Virus record (IMG/VR): IMGVR_UViG_3300027714_000129
Location: 1-22,996 of that record
Direction: 5' to 3' (one strand)
DNA length: 22,996 nt
Source of the DNA: a virus
How positions within the stretch are numbered: position 1 is the first letter of the stretch; each line of letters starts with the position of its first letter. The notes below the pieces were generated by a model that was not told where the DNA came from, searched no databases, and saw nothing but the letters and a program-made list of their open reading frames with translations. The translations under genes were made by a program, and so were the position numbers. This document shows, in pieces, positions 16,156 to 22,992 of this stretch.

Positions 16156-16929
16156 TTATCCGTATATACCTTGGAAATAGCCTTCTATCTTAGTAATGTC
16201 AGCTTGTGCACTTGCAAAATCTGTTGGGTTTGTCCATAGAACAATACCTGCTACATCTACCTTACCATGTAATTGGCCATTTAAATTTATATTGTAATTA
16301 CCAATAGTATATCCTTGTCTTGTTGTTGAATAAGTTGAGTATGCTGGTCCTGTTGCACTAACGGTTGTTCCTTTATTTAAATAGATTCTACCATTAGGAT
16401 TTGAAGTACCAGTAGCTACTGTGTATATTCCTTTACCAAAAGTTATATCACTAGAATTGGTTGTACCACCTGGAGGGTAACCCCATAATTGTGCAGCATC
16501 TGTATTACTTGGTGCTCTATATAATCCTTCATTAAAATCAAATGGTGATTGTAATCCTGATAAACCATGTATAGCTCCCCATCCTGGTCCATCTCCATGA
16601 GGTGCTCCATATAAAGCCATCCATAAGTTACCTGTATTAACACCACCTAAGTGTGAGAATATCTTTCCTAAACCGGAACTACTACCATCAAACGTAAATG
16701 TATCTACTCCATTAAAGTTTGCATTAGAACCTGATACTATTGGTCCTGCTGATACATCTTCAAGTACATTAGAATTAACTTGTCCACTCCAATCAGTTAC
16801 TTTACCAGCTGTTACGGTTACACCTGCGTTGGATTGCCAATAATCTACAAGTGTTCCTGATAATGCAGGAAATCCTGCTCCACTTGCATCAGGTGCTTCT
16901 AAAAAACTAAAAGGTTGAATGAATCCCAT
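16156..16929 (-). CDS. LamG/concanavalin-like virion surface protein, 257 aa
   Basis: The protein has the pattern of a laminin-G-like jelly roll found in phage surface proteins: LVDYWQSNAGVTVTAGKVTD near 27-46 with WSGQ, NANFNGVDTFTFDGSSSG near 69-86, FSHLGGVNTGNLWMALYG, then GRIYLNKGTTVSATGP and GKVDVAGIVLWTNPTDFASA, ending in a short helix (ITKIEGYFQGIYG). These folds commonly bind carbohydrates, so host-surface contact or capsid/tail decoration is likely. It follows the 768-aa fibre with a one-base gap, which suggests the two act in the same appendage. The fold assignment is from pattern only. Confidence 0.6.
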   Translation of the reverse strand: MGFIQPFSFLEAPDASGAGFPALSGTLVDYWQSNAGVTVTAGKVTDWSGQVNSNVLEDVSAGPIVSGSNANFNGVDTFTFDGSSSGLGKIFSHLGGVNTGNLWMALYGAPHGDGPGWGAIHGLSGLQSPFDFNEGLYRAPSNTDAAQLWGYPPGGTTNSSDITFGKGIYTVATGTSNPNGRIYLNKGTTVSATGPAYSTYSTTRQGYTIGNYNINLNGQLHGKVDVAGIVLWTNPTDFASAQADITKIEGYFQGIYG

Positions 16930-16930
16930 A

Positions 16931-19237
16931 TTATACGAATTTTCTTGTTGAAACTACTAATATCTCACTATTGGTAAACGTCATTAAAGTTACTACATCT
17001 ATTGCTCCTAATGTTGTTGAAGCTACATATGCTGAACCATCTGGTTGTTTGAAATCATTACTGAAGGTTACTGTACCTAATGTTGAAGCATTCTGTATAA
17101 CTTTAACTACTATCGTCATTCCAGCTTCAACGTTAGATGCTATGAAGTTGTTTGTTTGACCAGCGGCTAAAGTTACTGTTTGTACTCCACTCTTTGAAAA
17201 ATCAACTAACATCTGGTATGATGCATCAGGTGATAATGAAGTTACTGCAGTTACAACTGATTTATCTATGATTACTTTTTCATAGAAGTGTGAAGGTTTT
17301 AAGAAAGCTATTCTGTTATCAGTATAAGCTCCCATCTTTTGGAATCCTATAACTGAATCATATGGATAACCACTTGTTGCGTTATTTACAATAGAAGGTC
17401 CATCCCAACCAGTACCTAAACCAGTCGAACCATTTAAACCAAATCCAAACTCTTGTTCACTAACTGAATCATATACAGTATGGTATCCATCAAAGTTACC
17501 ACTCATGAAAGCTATTTTAGTTCCATTTCGTGTACTACTGATGTTCGTTGTAGCCATTACGGTTTTTCTACCTCCACCACTAGCAGTTCCTTGTACTGTT
17601 ATTGTACTTCCATTACCTCCATCTGCAAGAACTATATCTCCATTGATTGTTGGTATGTTGTTAGTACCTAATAAGTTTTGTGTGATACCTTCTGCGAAAG
17701 AGTTACTACCACTAAAGATATTGTTACCAGTTAGAAGGTTGTTACCACTTATAGTATTAGCACCACTCTTTGTTACTACTTGGTTGTAGTTTGTTGTTGC
17801 TGTAACATCTACTTGTGATGAACCACTTACTGTTCCTGCAGGAAGTACTACTTGAGCCGAACCACTTATAATACCTGCTGGTATATTTGATATAGCTGGA
17901 TAGTTAACTTGAGAAGAACCAGATACTGTACCACTTGGTAACTCAGTAACAACAGAACCACTAACAAGACCCGCAGGTATGTTAGATAGTCCCGGAAATG
18001 ATACTTGTGAAGAACCACTAATCATACCACTAAACTGAGTAGCTGTTAGTATTCCACTTACTGCTGTATTTGAACCAAGAGTTATCTGTGTTCCTGTATC
18101 TGTAATATTAGAATCATTCAAGTGATGTCCACCTGTACCCTTTAGTACTTTATTACTTGCGTTATATGTAGGTGAACCAATTGAAGTATATTCAGGTCCG
18201 AATAAGGATACTCCAAATTCAGCCGTTCCTCCTACTTCTTTTTCAAAGAACCAATCATTAGTACTACCATCAAATTGAAATGATGCAGTTGTTGGTGATG
18301 CTGAACCACTATCTTGTACTTTAATACCGGCAAACCTTTGTAAAGGTGTATCGTTATTTAAGATGATGAATGCATCTCCTACTATCTTAGCAGAACCTGT
18401 AACTGATTGTATATATGCAAATGAACCTGTTCCGTTAACTTGTATATCGTTAAACGTTTGGTCACCACTAAAGTTGTTGTTTACATTTGTTCTAGCAACA
18501 GAACCTGTTACCATTGTATTGTTTATGGTTGTTACTCCACTTACTGTATTTGCTCCTATATCTGTACCACCTACTATTTCTTTAATAACTGAACCACTAA
18601 CTAAACCACTTGGTATATTAGTAATCTGAGGATAATCTACTTGAGATGAACCTGATACTACACCACTTGGTAAGTTAGATGCTATAGAACCACTTAAGAT
18701 TCCAGCTGGTATGTTATCTATTTCTGGATAAGATATTTGTGAAGAACCTGAAACTAAGAATGGTGGTTTATTAGTTACACCACTAAAAGGTACTGAATCA
18801 GCTACTGCTGATACAGATGATGATACTGAATTATTTACATTATTAATAGTTGTTGTAAATGTAGCTCCATTACCTCTTTCGTAAGTTGTTGTTGCATTAT
18901 CATTATTAGAAGCATCTTTTAATAAAGAACCAGTATCAATGGCTGCACTATCTGCTATGTTAACATTAAATGTAGTACCATCACCTTTAGTAAAGGTCAT
19001 GTTCCTTGTTCCTTCAGAGAATGATGCAGTTGTTAATAGAGAACCTGAGGCTCCTGCTTCTGCAATCTTGGAGTTCCAACTACCACTATCTATATTGTAT
19101 CCTATTTCATCTACAAGTGAATCTATAATGTCTCCATTAAAATCTCTTAAGATGGTTGGGGTTATGGCCTGTGTGTTGTTATTTGGGAAGGATGAATTAT
19201 TACCACTTCTTAATTGACCCTTTGTTAATTCACTCAT
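16931..19237 (-). CDS. Large tail fibre protein with SGSSQ repeats, 768 aa
   Basis: The N-terminus (MSELTKGQLRSGNNSSFPNN) may anchor to the virion. Residues 60-140 contain two copies of a motif with GDGTTFNVNI and GNGATFTTTI. Residues 162-219 and 406-476 carry tandem units of about 24-28 residues with SGSSQvxYPxixNIPxGlxSGS, typical of fibre shafts in marine phages. In between, about 285-400 looks like a globular insert with DSGSASPTTASFQFDGSTND. The C-terminal 90 residues (VTLAAGQTNNFIASNVEAG, then GTVTFSNDF) form a beta domain also seen at the end of the 434-aa fibre. It lies between a small Cys-containing gene and the LamG-like gene. A receptor-binding fibre is the likely role. Confidence 0.7.
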   Translation of the reverse strand: MSELTKGQLRSGNNSSFPNNNTQAITPTILRDFNGDIIDSLVDEIGYNIDSGSWNSKIAEAGASGSLLTTASFSEGTRNMTFTKGDGTTFNVNIADSAAIDTGSLLKDASNNDNATTTYERGNGATFTTTINNVNNSVSSSVSAVADSVPFSGVTNKPPFLVSGSSQISYPEIDNIPAGILSGSIASNLPSGVVSGSSQVDYPQITNIPSGLVSGSVIKEIVGGTDIGANTVSGVTTINNTMVTGSVARTNVNNNFSGDQTFNDIQVNGTGSFAYIQSVTGSAKIVGDAFIILNNDTPLQRFAGIKVQDSGSASPTTASFQFDGSTNDWFFEKEVGGTAEFGVSLFGPEYTSIGSPTYNASNKVLKGTGGHHLNDSNITDTGTQITLGSNTAVSGILTATQFSGMISGSSQVSFPGLSNIPAGLVSGSVVTELPSGTVSGSSQVNYPAISNIPAGIISGSAQVVLPAGTVSGSSQVDVTATTNYNQVVTKSGANTISGNNLLTGNNIFSGSNSFAEGITQNLLGTNNIPTINGDIVLADGGNGSTITVQGTASGGGRKTVMATTNISSTRNGTKIAFMSGNFDGYHTVYDSVSEQEFGFGLNGSTGLGTGWDGPSIVNNATSGYPYDSVIGFQKMGAYTDNRIAFLKPSHFYEKVIIDKSVVTAVTSLSPDASYQMLVDFSKSGVQTVTLAAGQTNNFIASNVEAGMTIVVKVIQNASTLGTVTFSNDFKQPDGSAYVASTTLGAIDVVTLMTFTNSEILVVSTRKFV

Positions 19238-19252
19238 ATCGTTATTATTATT

Positions 19253-19501
19253 TTATACTCGTTTGCCTACATCAAAACCTTCGGAGAATCCAAAAGAGAA
19301 TCCACCTCTAACTACTGATGGTGATTGTGTTCTACCTATACCTTGTTGTTGTAAAAATCCATCACAACAACTAACGTCGTATGTATTCTCATCTAGACAA
19401 AGACAACCACGACGTGAGTTTACAGGAGATGAATGAGACTTTGTAGGTCCTATATAAATCCCACTACTCCGAGCCGTTCTTAGTTTTCTTGAGTATGACA
19501 T
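19253..19501 (-). CDS. Small Cys-containing phage protein, 82 aa
   Basis: The central block RRGCLCLDENTYDVSCCDGF followed by QQQGIG is one I recall in small proteins of Bacteroidota phages, adjacent to structural genes. Four cysteines lie at 33, 35, 45 and 46. The N-terminus is basic and Ser-rich and the C-terminus is Gly/Phe-rich. The gene begins 24 bases after the -1-frame chaperone stop; a TTGTTATA element and an exact TAGGTTTG lie directly upstream, suggesting a promoter for the fibre genes. Function unknown; a virion or assembly role is suggested by context. Confidence 0.6.
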   Translation of the reverse strand: MSYSRKLRTARSSGIYIGPTKSHSSPVNSRRGCLCLDENTYDVSCCDGFLQQQGIGRTQSPSVVRGGFSFGFSEGFDVGKRV

Positions 19502-19514
19502 ATTGTTTTAGATA

Positions 19515-19527
19515 TATAACAAACCTA
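19515..19527 (-). promoter_or_regulatory. Candidate promoter element TAGGTTTGTTATA
   Basis: On the minus strand TAGGTTTG matches the Bacteroidota -7 pattern TAnnTTTG exactly and runs into TTGTTATA, shared by other gaps here. It lies 13 bases before the ATG at 19501, and its TAG is also the stop codon of the -1-frame chaperone ORF. No clear -33 TTG is seen at the expected distance, so the call is tentative. Confidence 0.4.
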
Positions 19528-19842
19528 TTTGTTTTTATATTTAGAGAGCATCTGTTTATGTAGCAGTTGTTCTAATTGTGCTTTATCTTGTGTATATGCA
19601 AGGTAAAGTAAACATTCTTCTAAACCTCGTTCAAGTACTTCATCAAACTTCGTTATATCTTTGTTTGCAAGTTGGACAATGCTTGTATAGCCTCTCCACT
19701 TTCTGCTAAAATTTTGTTCATGCTGTCCGGAATCTCCCCCGTTGCTTTCAAAGAGCTCTGGATACCTTGGAGTAAGTCCTTGTAGATACGAGTGAAGAAA
19801 AAAAAACAACCAAAATGAAAGTCCATTGTAACATCTAACCAT
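19525..19842 (-). CDS. -1-frame extension of the tail-assembly chaperone (GT-type fusion partner)
   Basis: This frame is open from 19842 to TAG at 19525, overlapping the 217-aa ORF by 190 bases. Its last 50 residues (TKFDEVLERGLEECLLYLAY, then TQDKAQLEQLLHKQM) look like a true helical protein end and recall chaperone C-termini of related phages. No start codon lies between the T9 run and that end, and the ATG at 19842 is inside the other gene. The part after the slip is therefore probably made as a 260-aa fusion (170 residues of frame 0 plus 90 of this frame). The overlap region is less protein-like in this frame, so the exact slip point is open. Confidence 0.55.
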   Translation of the reverse strand: MVRCYNGLSFWLFFFLHSYLQGLTPRYPELFESNGGDSGQHEQNFSRKWRGYTSIVQLANKDITKFDEVLERGLEECLLYLAYTQDKAQLEQLLHKQMLSKYKNK

Positions 19843-20306
19843 TTATCTTCTTCCCATGGTTCAGCTCCTTTGTATTTCTCTATCTCATATAGTACTCCTG
19901 CTACTGTATTTGTAATAGGTCTAAATAAGATATTACATACTTGAGGCCAATTCTTATCTAAAGTAATTTCATCAAACTTAGTTATATCTAAATAAGCACC
20001 GTATGGCATCTCTGCTAAGTTAGGTTCGAATCCATACTTAATACCATCGATTGTTTTAAACCTTTGTAACTCATAATCAGTCTTACTCATTAACTTGTTT
20101 AAATCTTCTCTAATAGCTGATAGTGTAGTTGAATCTAAAGTAGATATAAGTTGAGGTGTTAACCCACATAGGTTATATATTAAGAACGCATCTTGTGCAT
20201 CCTCTTCACCTTCATAGTTACTTAAATCCTTTTGTACTTTTAAATACTGTCTTAATGTTATTGCTGAATAATCATTAGGTACTTTTATTTCTACTGCCTT
20301 TTTCAT
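19653..20306 (-). CDS. Putative tail-assembly chaperone, 217 aa
   Basis: The protein begins MKKAVEIKVPNDYSAITLRQ and is mostly helical. The segments GIKYGFEPNLAEMPYGAYLD, NILFRPITNT and GVLYEIEKYKGAEPW match my recollection of a Bacteroidota phage family thought to be tail-assembly chaperones. In such genes a short and a long form are made by frameshifting, as with lambda G and GT. Here codons 167-170 (TGT TTT TTT TTC) contain nine T, giving an in-frame T TTT TTT heptamer. Frame 0 continues 47 codons to ATATAA. The start overlaps the coiled-coil stop by four bases (ATGA). Its place next to the terminase, far from the tape measure, is unusual. Confidence 0.6.
   Translation of the reverse strand: MKKAVEIKVPNDYSAITLRQYLKVQKDLSNYEGEEDAQDAFLIYNLCGLTPQLISTLDSTTLSAIREDLNKLMSKTDYELQRFKTIDGIKYGFEPNLAEMPYGAYLDITKFDEITLDKNWPQVCNILFRPITNTVAGVLYEIEKYKGAEPWEEDKWLDVTMDFHFGCFFFFTRIYKDLLQGIQSSLKATGEIPDSMNKILAESGEAIQALSNLQTKI
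19798..19806 (-). other. T9 slippery run for -1 frameshifting
   Basis: Nine T on the minus strand give the heptamer T TTT TTT in phase with the 217-aa ORF (third base of codon 167 to codon 169). A -1 slip leads into the open frame that ends at 19525. Transcriptional slippage on the homopolymer is an alternative mechanism. Confidence 0.6.
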
Positions 20307-20554
20307 ATCTCTATTATATTGTTTAATTCTTTATCTAATTCTTTAATTGATAAGTTCTGATGACCTACTAATGATTTAAGTTTAAGTATATCTGCTCTTT
20401 GTTTTTGTAACTGAGCATCTCTTAACTTTACTTCAGCTTGTACATCTGTTATCTTTCCTTTTAAACTCTCTATAAACTGAGCTAAGGATACTATATCGTT
20501 ATATAACCTACCTCTATCATAAGAAGCAAATGGTTCTGGTATTATCTGTGCCAT
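20303..20554 (-). CDS. Small coiled-coil protein, 83 aa
   Basis: The protein is almost entirely a predicted coiled coil: LYNDIVSLAQFIESLKGKIT, then VQAEVKLRDAQLQKQRADIL and SLKSL/IKELDKELNNII-type heptads from about residue 17 to the end. There is no domain beyond the coil. Its start overlaps the 48-aa ORF stop (TAATG) and its stop overlaps the chaperone start (ATGA), so it is tightly coupled to both. A structural or assembly role is possible; no function is recognised. Confidence 0.6.
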   Translation of the reverse strand: MAQIIPEPFASYDRGRLYNDIVSLAQFIESLKGKITDVQAEVKLRDAQLQKQRADILKLKSLVGHQNLSIKELDKELNNIIEI

Positions 20555-20700
20555 TATTTTTGTTTAATTCTTAAATGTCTTGCTTGTTCACTCATTACTC
20601 TATATCTTCTTAAGGCCGCTTCATCTTTACCAAACTTATATAAGGTAAGGTTAGCTTCCATCTCTTCTTCTAATGCTATTATTTCTGCTTTGTACTTCAT
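20554..20700 (-). CDS. 48-aa helical ORF after the large terminase
   Basis: The ORF starts at ATG 20700, one base past the terminase stop, and ends with a TAA that overlaps the next ATG. It encodes MKYKAEIIALEEEMEANLTL, then YKFGKDEAALRRYRVMSEQA and ends RHLRIKQK: an amphipathic, charged helix pair. The gap is filled exactly, which supports translation. No family is recognised. Confidence 0.6.
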   Translation of the reverse strand: MKYKAEIIALEEEMEANLTLYKFGKDEAALRRYRVMSEQARHLRIKQK

Positions 20701-20701
20701 G

Positions 20702-21865
20702 TTAATTAAATTTTAAATGATATTTTCCTTTGTTCTGCATTCTAACAGATAACCTACTCATTGCTAAGTATCTAAGTGCATCGATACAATGGTCGTTGAA
20801 CCCTTGTGGTTTATCTAATACAGTTCCGTTCTTATCTGTTGCATACTCATAACCATAGAGTTCATCTATTAGGTGAGTACTCTTCTTATCTACTACTAAT
20901 CCAAAGTTATTAAGAACTGAGATACCAAACTTAATTGAATCAGGTCCTTTCTTAACTCCTTTAGCATTAAATCCACTTCTGTGAATCTCTTCTATTAGTC
21001 TTGGTTCTGCACTATCACACCATATCTCATCTGTTTTACCAACGTTAAGTGATTCTAACTTACGTACTATATCTTGTGTAGTTAAACCTCTCTCATACAT
21101 TAGTTCTCTTATATACAACATATCATGATGTTTGTGAACAGCTATTAAAGTCGTTGGATCTTGTGAGAACCCAAAGTCCATTCCAAATCCAATTAGCTCA
21201 TGTGTTGGCATATCTTCTAATATTTGGAAGTTACCAAACACTGCCTTTTCATTAGGAGCATATTCACCTAATCCATATATCTTATAGTACTTAGGATTCT
21301 TAAGTTCTAAATCTTGTATTCCTTTAACCATCTCTTCTGGCAAGTATGGGTTGTCCTTATACGTTGTATTGTACGTTTGAACATCATCCATATTTCTTAA
21401 CCAATGGTAAGGACTTATAGTTGGGTTGTAAGCTAATATAATCTCACCACTTGTACGAATAGATAATTGAAAGTAAGCTTCTTCGTGTTGTTCGGAGGCT
21501 TCATCTATAAATAGAATATCTGATTTAACACCTCTTAATTTCTCTGCATCATCTGTATTAACAAAACTAAGTAAAGAGCCGTTAGAGAACTCGTATACCC
21601 TATCAGAGATGTTATATGACTCGTTACTCCATATAGTTAAGTTAGTTAGTATCTCTTTAAAGTCTTTTATCAAAGTTCTTTTAAGTGAGGGTACTGTTCT
21701 TCTTACTACTGTTATGTTTTGTGGTTCTTGTAATGCCTTAACTATTAGATACTGTAAGATAGCATACGTCTTACCTGAACGAGTACCACCTACATGGTGT
21801 GTAATCCTTTTAGATGAAGATAGTAAATTATCAAACGTTACTGTTGTATCTATTGTAAGTTCCAT
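20702..21865 (-). CDS. terL: Terminase large subunit
   Basis: This 387-aa motor packages DNA into the prohead and cuts the concatemer. The ATPase domain has Walker A GGTRSGKT at 26-33, an adenine-side RRTVPSLKRT region at 55-64 and Walker B ILFIDEASE at 117-125. A coupling-motif candidate lies at 144-148 (LAYNP). The RNase H-like nuclease domain has MDFGFSQDPT near 229-238 (Asp230), WCDSAEPRLIEEI (Asp284) and NDHCIDALRY near 358-366 (Asp359, Asp362). The order and length fit PBSX/Terminase_3-type proteins. The start overlaps the cytidylyltransferase stop by 16 bases. All key motifs appear intact. Confidence 0.93.
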   Translation of the reverse strand: MELTIDTTVTFDNLLSSSKRITHHVGGTRSGKTYAILQYLIVKALQEPQNITVVRRTVPSLKRTLIKDFKEILTNLTIWSNESYNISDRVYEFSNGSLLSFVNTDDAEKLRGVKSDILFIDEASEQHEEAYFQLSIRTSGEIILAYNPTISPYHWLRNMDDVQTYNTTYKDNPYLPEEMVKGIQDLELKNPKYYKIYGLGEYAPNEKAVFGNFQILEDMPTHELIGFGMDFGFSQDPTTLIAVHKHHDMLYIRELMYERGLTTQDIVRKLESLNVGKTDEIWCDSAEPRLIEEIHRSGFNAKGVKKGPDSIKFGISVLNNFGLVVDKKSTHLIDELYGYEYATDKNGTVLDKPQGFNDHCIDALRYLAMSRLSVRMQNKGKYHLKFN

Positions 21866-22308
21866 GATAGACGTTTAGCTGTTTTGTTATGTAAGTTAGT
21901 TTGTTCTGTAATGGAGTCTTTTAATGATGTAGTACTCCAACCATGTGCTCTACTTGCATAGATTACTTTAGGAGGAAACGAAACATCATCACCTGTAAAT
22001 CTTTTACCGATATAATCATCACCTAAGATTCTGATATCAGGCTTAAACATTATAATGAGTTCTCTGAGTTCTTCTTCTGTTTGATATACAAATACCTCAT
22101 CAACGTACTGAATAGCCATTAGAGTTCTATAACGTTCGTATACGGGTATTACAGGCTTCATTTTAGATTTCCTATCTAACGATGGGTCATCTTGAAGAAA
22201 TACTATGAAGTGATTACAATGTTTCTTTGCATCTTCAAATGTATATATGTAACCAGGATGTATTATATCAAAGTTACCTGCTGTAAAACCTACTATCTTT
22301 TTATCCAT
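21850..22308 (-). CDS. Cytidylyltransferase-like nucleotidyltransferase inside the terminase operon
   Basis: This 152-aa protein matches the glycerol-3-phosphate/RfaE-type cytidylyltransferase superfamily, which joins CTP to a phosphorylated substrate. The N-terminal nucleotide-binding segment is GFTAGNFDIIHPGYIYTFED (7-26), in which the usual HxGH reads HPGY (His17, Tyr20). DRKSKMKPVIPVYERYR (45-61) and ILGDDYIGKRFTGDD (94-108) follow, then the C-terminal HGWSTTSLK (122-130) that parallels the ISTTxLK/R motif. Length is typical for a one-domain enzyme. It lies between small and large terminase genes, overlapping both (8 and 16 bases). The substrate is unknown; a loss of the second His could alter activity. 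Phage relatives with this layout of motifs are known to me from marine phages. Confidence 0.75.
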   Translation of the reverse strand: MDKKIVGFTAGNFDIIHPGYIYTFEDAKKHCNHFIVFLQDDPSLDRKSKMKPVIPVYERYRTLMAIQYVDEVFVYQTEEELRELIIMFKPDIRILGDDYIGKRFTGDDVSFPPKVIYASRAHGWSTTSLKDSITEQTNLHNKTAKRLSWNLQ

Positions 22309-22609
22309 TTACTTCTTCTTCTTTAGAACCTGATTTGTTTATGTTAACTGTTATCTGATGTATTCTTTGTTCTATCTCTCCTTTTAGCTCTACCCTTGAT
22401 TGTTTAGGTAAGTGAAATTCTAATAGTTTTAAGGCAATATCAATAGCTCCTTTAGGGTCTTTCTCTTTCATTTCCTTTAACAGAGTAGGTAAATCATCCA
22501 ACACCGAATTAGTTGCTCTGGCGATTGACAACTTCATCATTTCAGTTGAACGATTTACTGTTCCCTTAGGTCTTCCTAATCCTAATGTGTTTCCTGGTTT
22601 AAATGGCAT
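22301..22609 (-). CDS. Putative terminase small subunit, 102 aa
   Basis: The N-terminus MPFKPGNTLGLGRPKGTVNR matches the short basic FKPGNxxGRPKG motif seen in DUF5681-like and small-terminase-like phage proteins; GRPKG also resembles an AT-hook core that can touch DNA minor grooves. A helical middle (EMMKLSIARATNSVLDDLPT) and an amphipathic end (AIDIALKLLEFHL) follow, suiting an oligomeric DNA-binding protein. Position two genes before the large terminase supports the role of recognising packaging sites. The 68-bp gap upstream is AT-rich and has a TTGTTATA element 28 bases before the ATG, so this gene may start a packaging transcript. The assignment depends mainly on context. Confidence 0.6.
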   Translation of the reverse strand: MPFKPGNTLGLGRPKGTVNRSTEMMKLSIARATNSVLDDLPTLLKEMKEKDPKGAIDIALKLLEFHLPKQSRVELKGEIEQRIHQITVNINKSGSKEEEVNG

Positions 22610-22637
22610 CTATGTTTATCTATGTTAATTATACATA

Positions 22638-22645
22638 TATAACAA
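22638..22645 (-). promoter_or_regulatory. TTGTTATA element upstream of the packaging genes
   Basis: TTGTTATA on the minus strand lies 28 bases before the small-terminase ATG in a 68-bp AT-rich gap. Further exact copies occur in gaps at 3245-3252, 7140-7147, 13497-13504, 15934-15941 and 19515-19522. A shared promoter or leader element is likely; AT-rich chance matches remain possible. Confidence 0.4.
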
Positions 22646-22677
22646 TCCAAATCTATATAGTTTTATATATTTATATA

Positions 22678-22992
22678 TTATAGAGTTTCCTTGTAGACAG
22701 AACTCTTTTTAGTATGTGTAACATAATCTCTTTTCATTCTCTCATATTCAGGAAGAGTTTCCCATACGAACTTCTGATAAGGTGAATTAGGTTTACATAT
22801 AATATCCATTAGTTTAGATACATACTGTCTATACTGTATGTTATGTTTCTCTGTAGCTTTTACATTCCTGATTGTATCACCATTACCAATGAACATATCC
22901 TTATCGTACTTTTCTTTTAGTTTTTCTTTTTGTAGCAGATACTCTTGGTAGTGCTCATTATCGAAATCACTTTCTATTGTTTTCTTACTCAT
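22678..22992 (-). CDS. Unidentified 104-aa charged protein
   Basis: The protein is highly charged and probably helical: YQEYLLQKEKLKEKYDKDMF, later NIQYRQYVSKLMDIICKPNS and VWETLPEYERMKRDYVTHTK. It starts at ATG 22992, four bases from the window edge, and ends 68 bases before the small-terminase start. No domain is recognised. It is separated from the packaging genes by an AT-rich gap, so it may belong to an upstream operon that lies outside the window. Cys77 in the IICKPNSPY segment is its only cysteine. Confidence 0.55.
   Translation of the reverse strand: MSKKTIESDFDNEHYQEYLLQKEKLKEKYDKDMFIGNGDTIRNVKATEKHNIQYRQYVSKLMDIICKPNSPYQKFVWETLPEYERMKRDYVTHTKKSSVYKETL

Noticed and set aside
16443-16646. 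Second minus-strand ORF inside the LamG-like gene
   Set aside because: It lies wholly inside a longer gene in a better frame and is rich in His/Met/Tyr in a way typical of a shadow frame.
16931-19237. Possible variable region of a diversity-generating retroelement in the fibre genes
   Set aside because: No reverse transcriptase, template repeat or adenine-biased pair was seen in the window; the repeats are shaft units.
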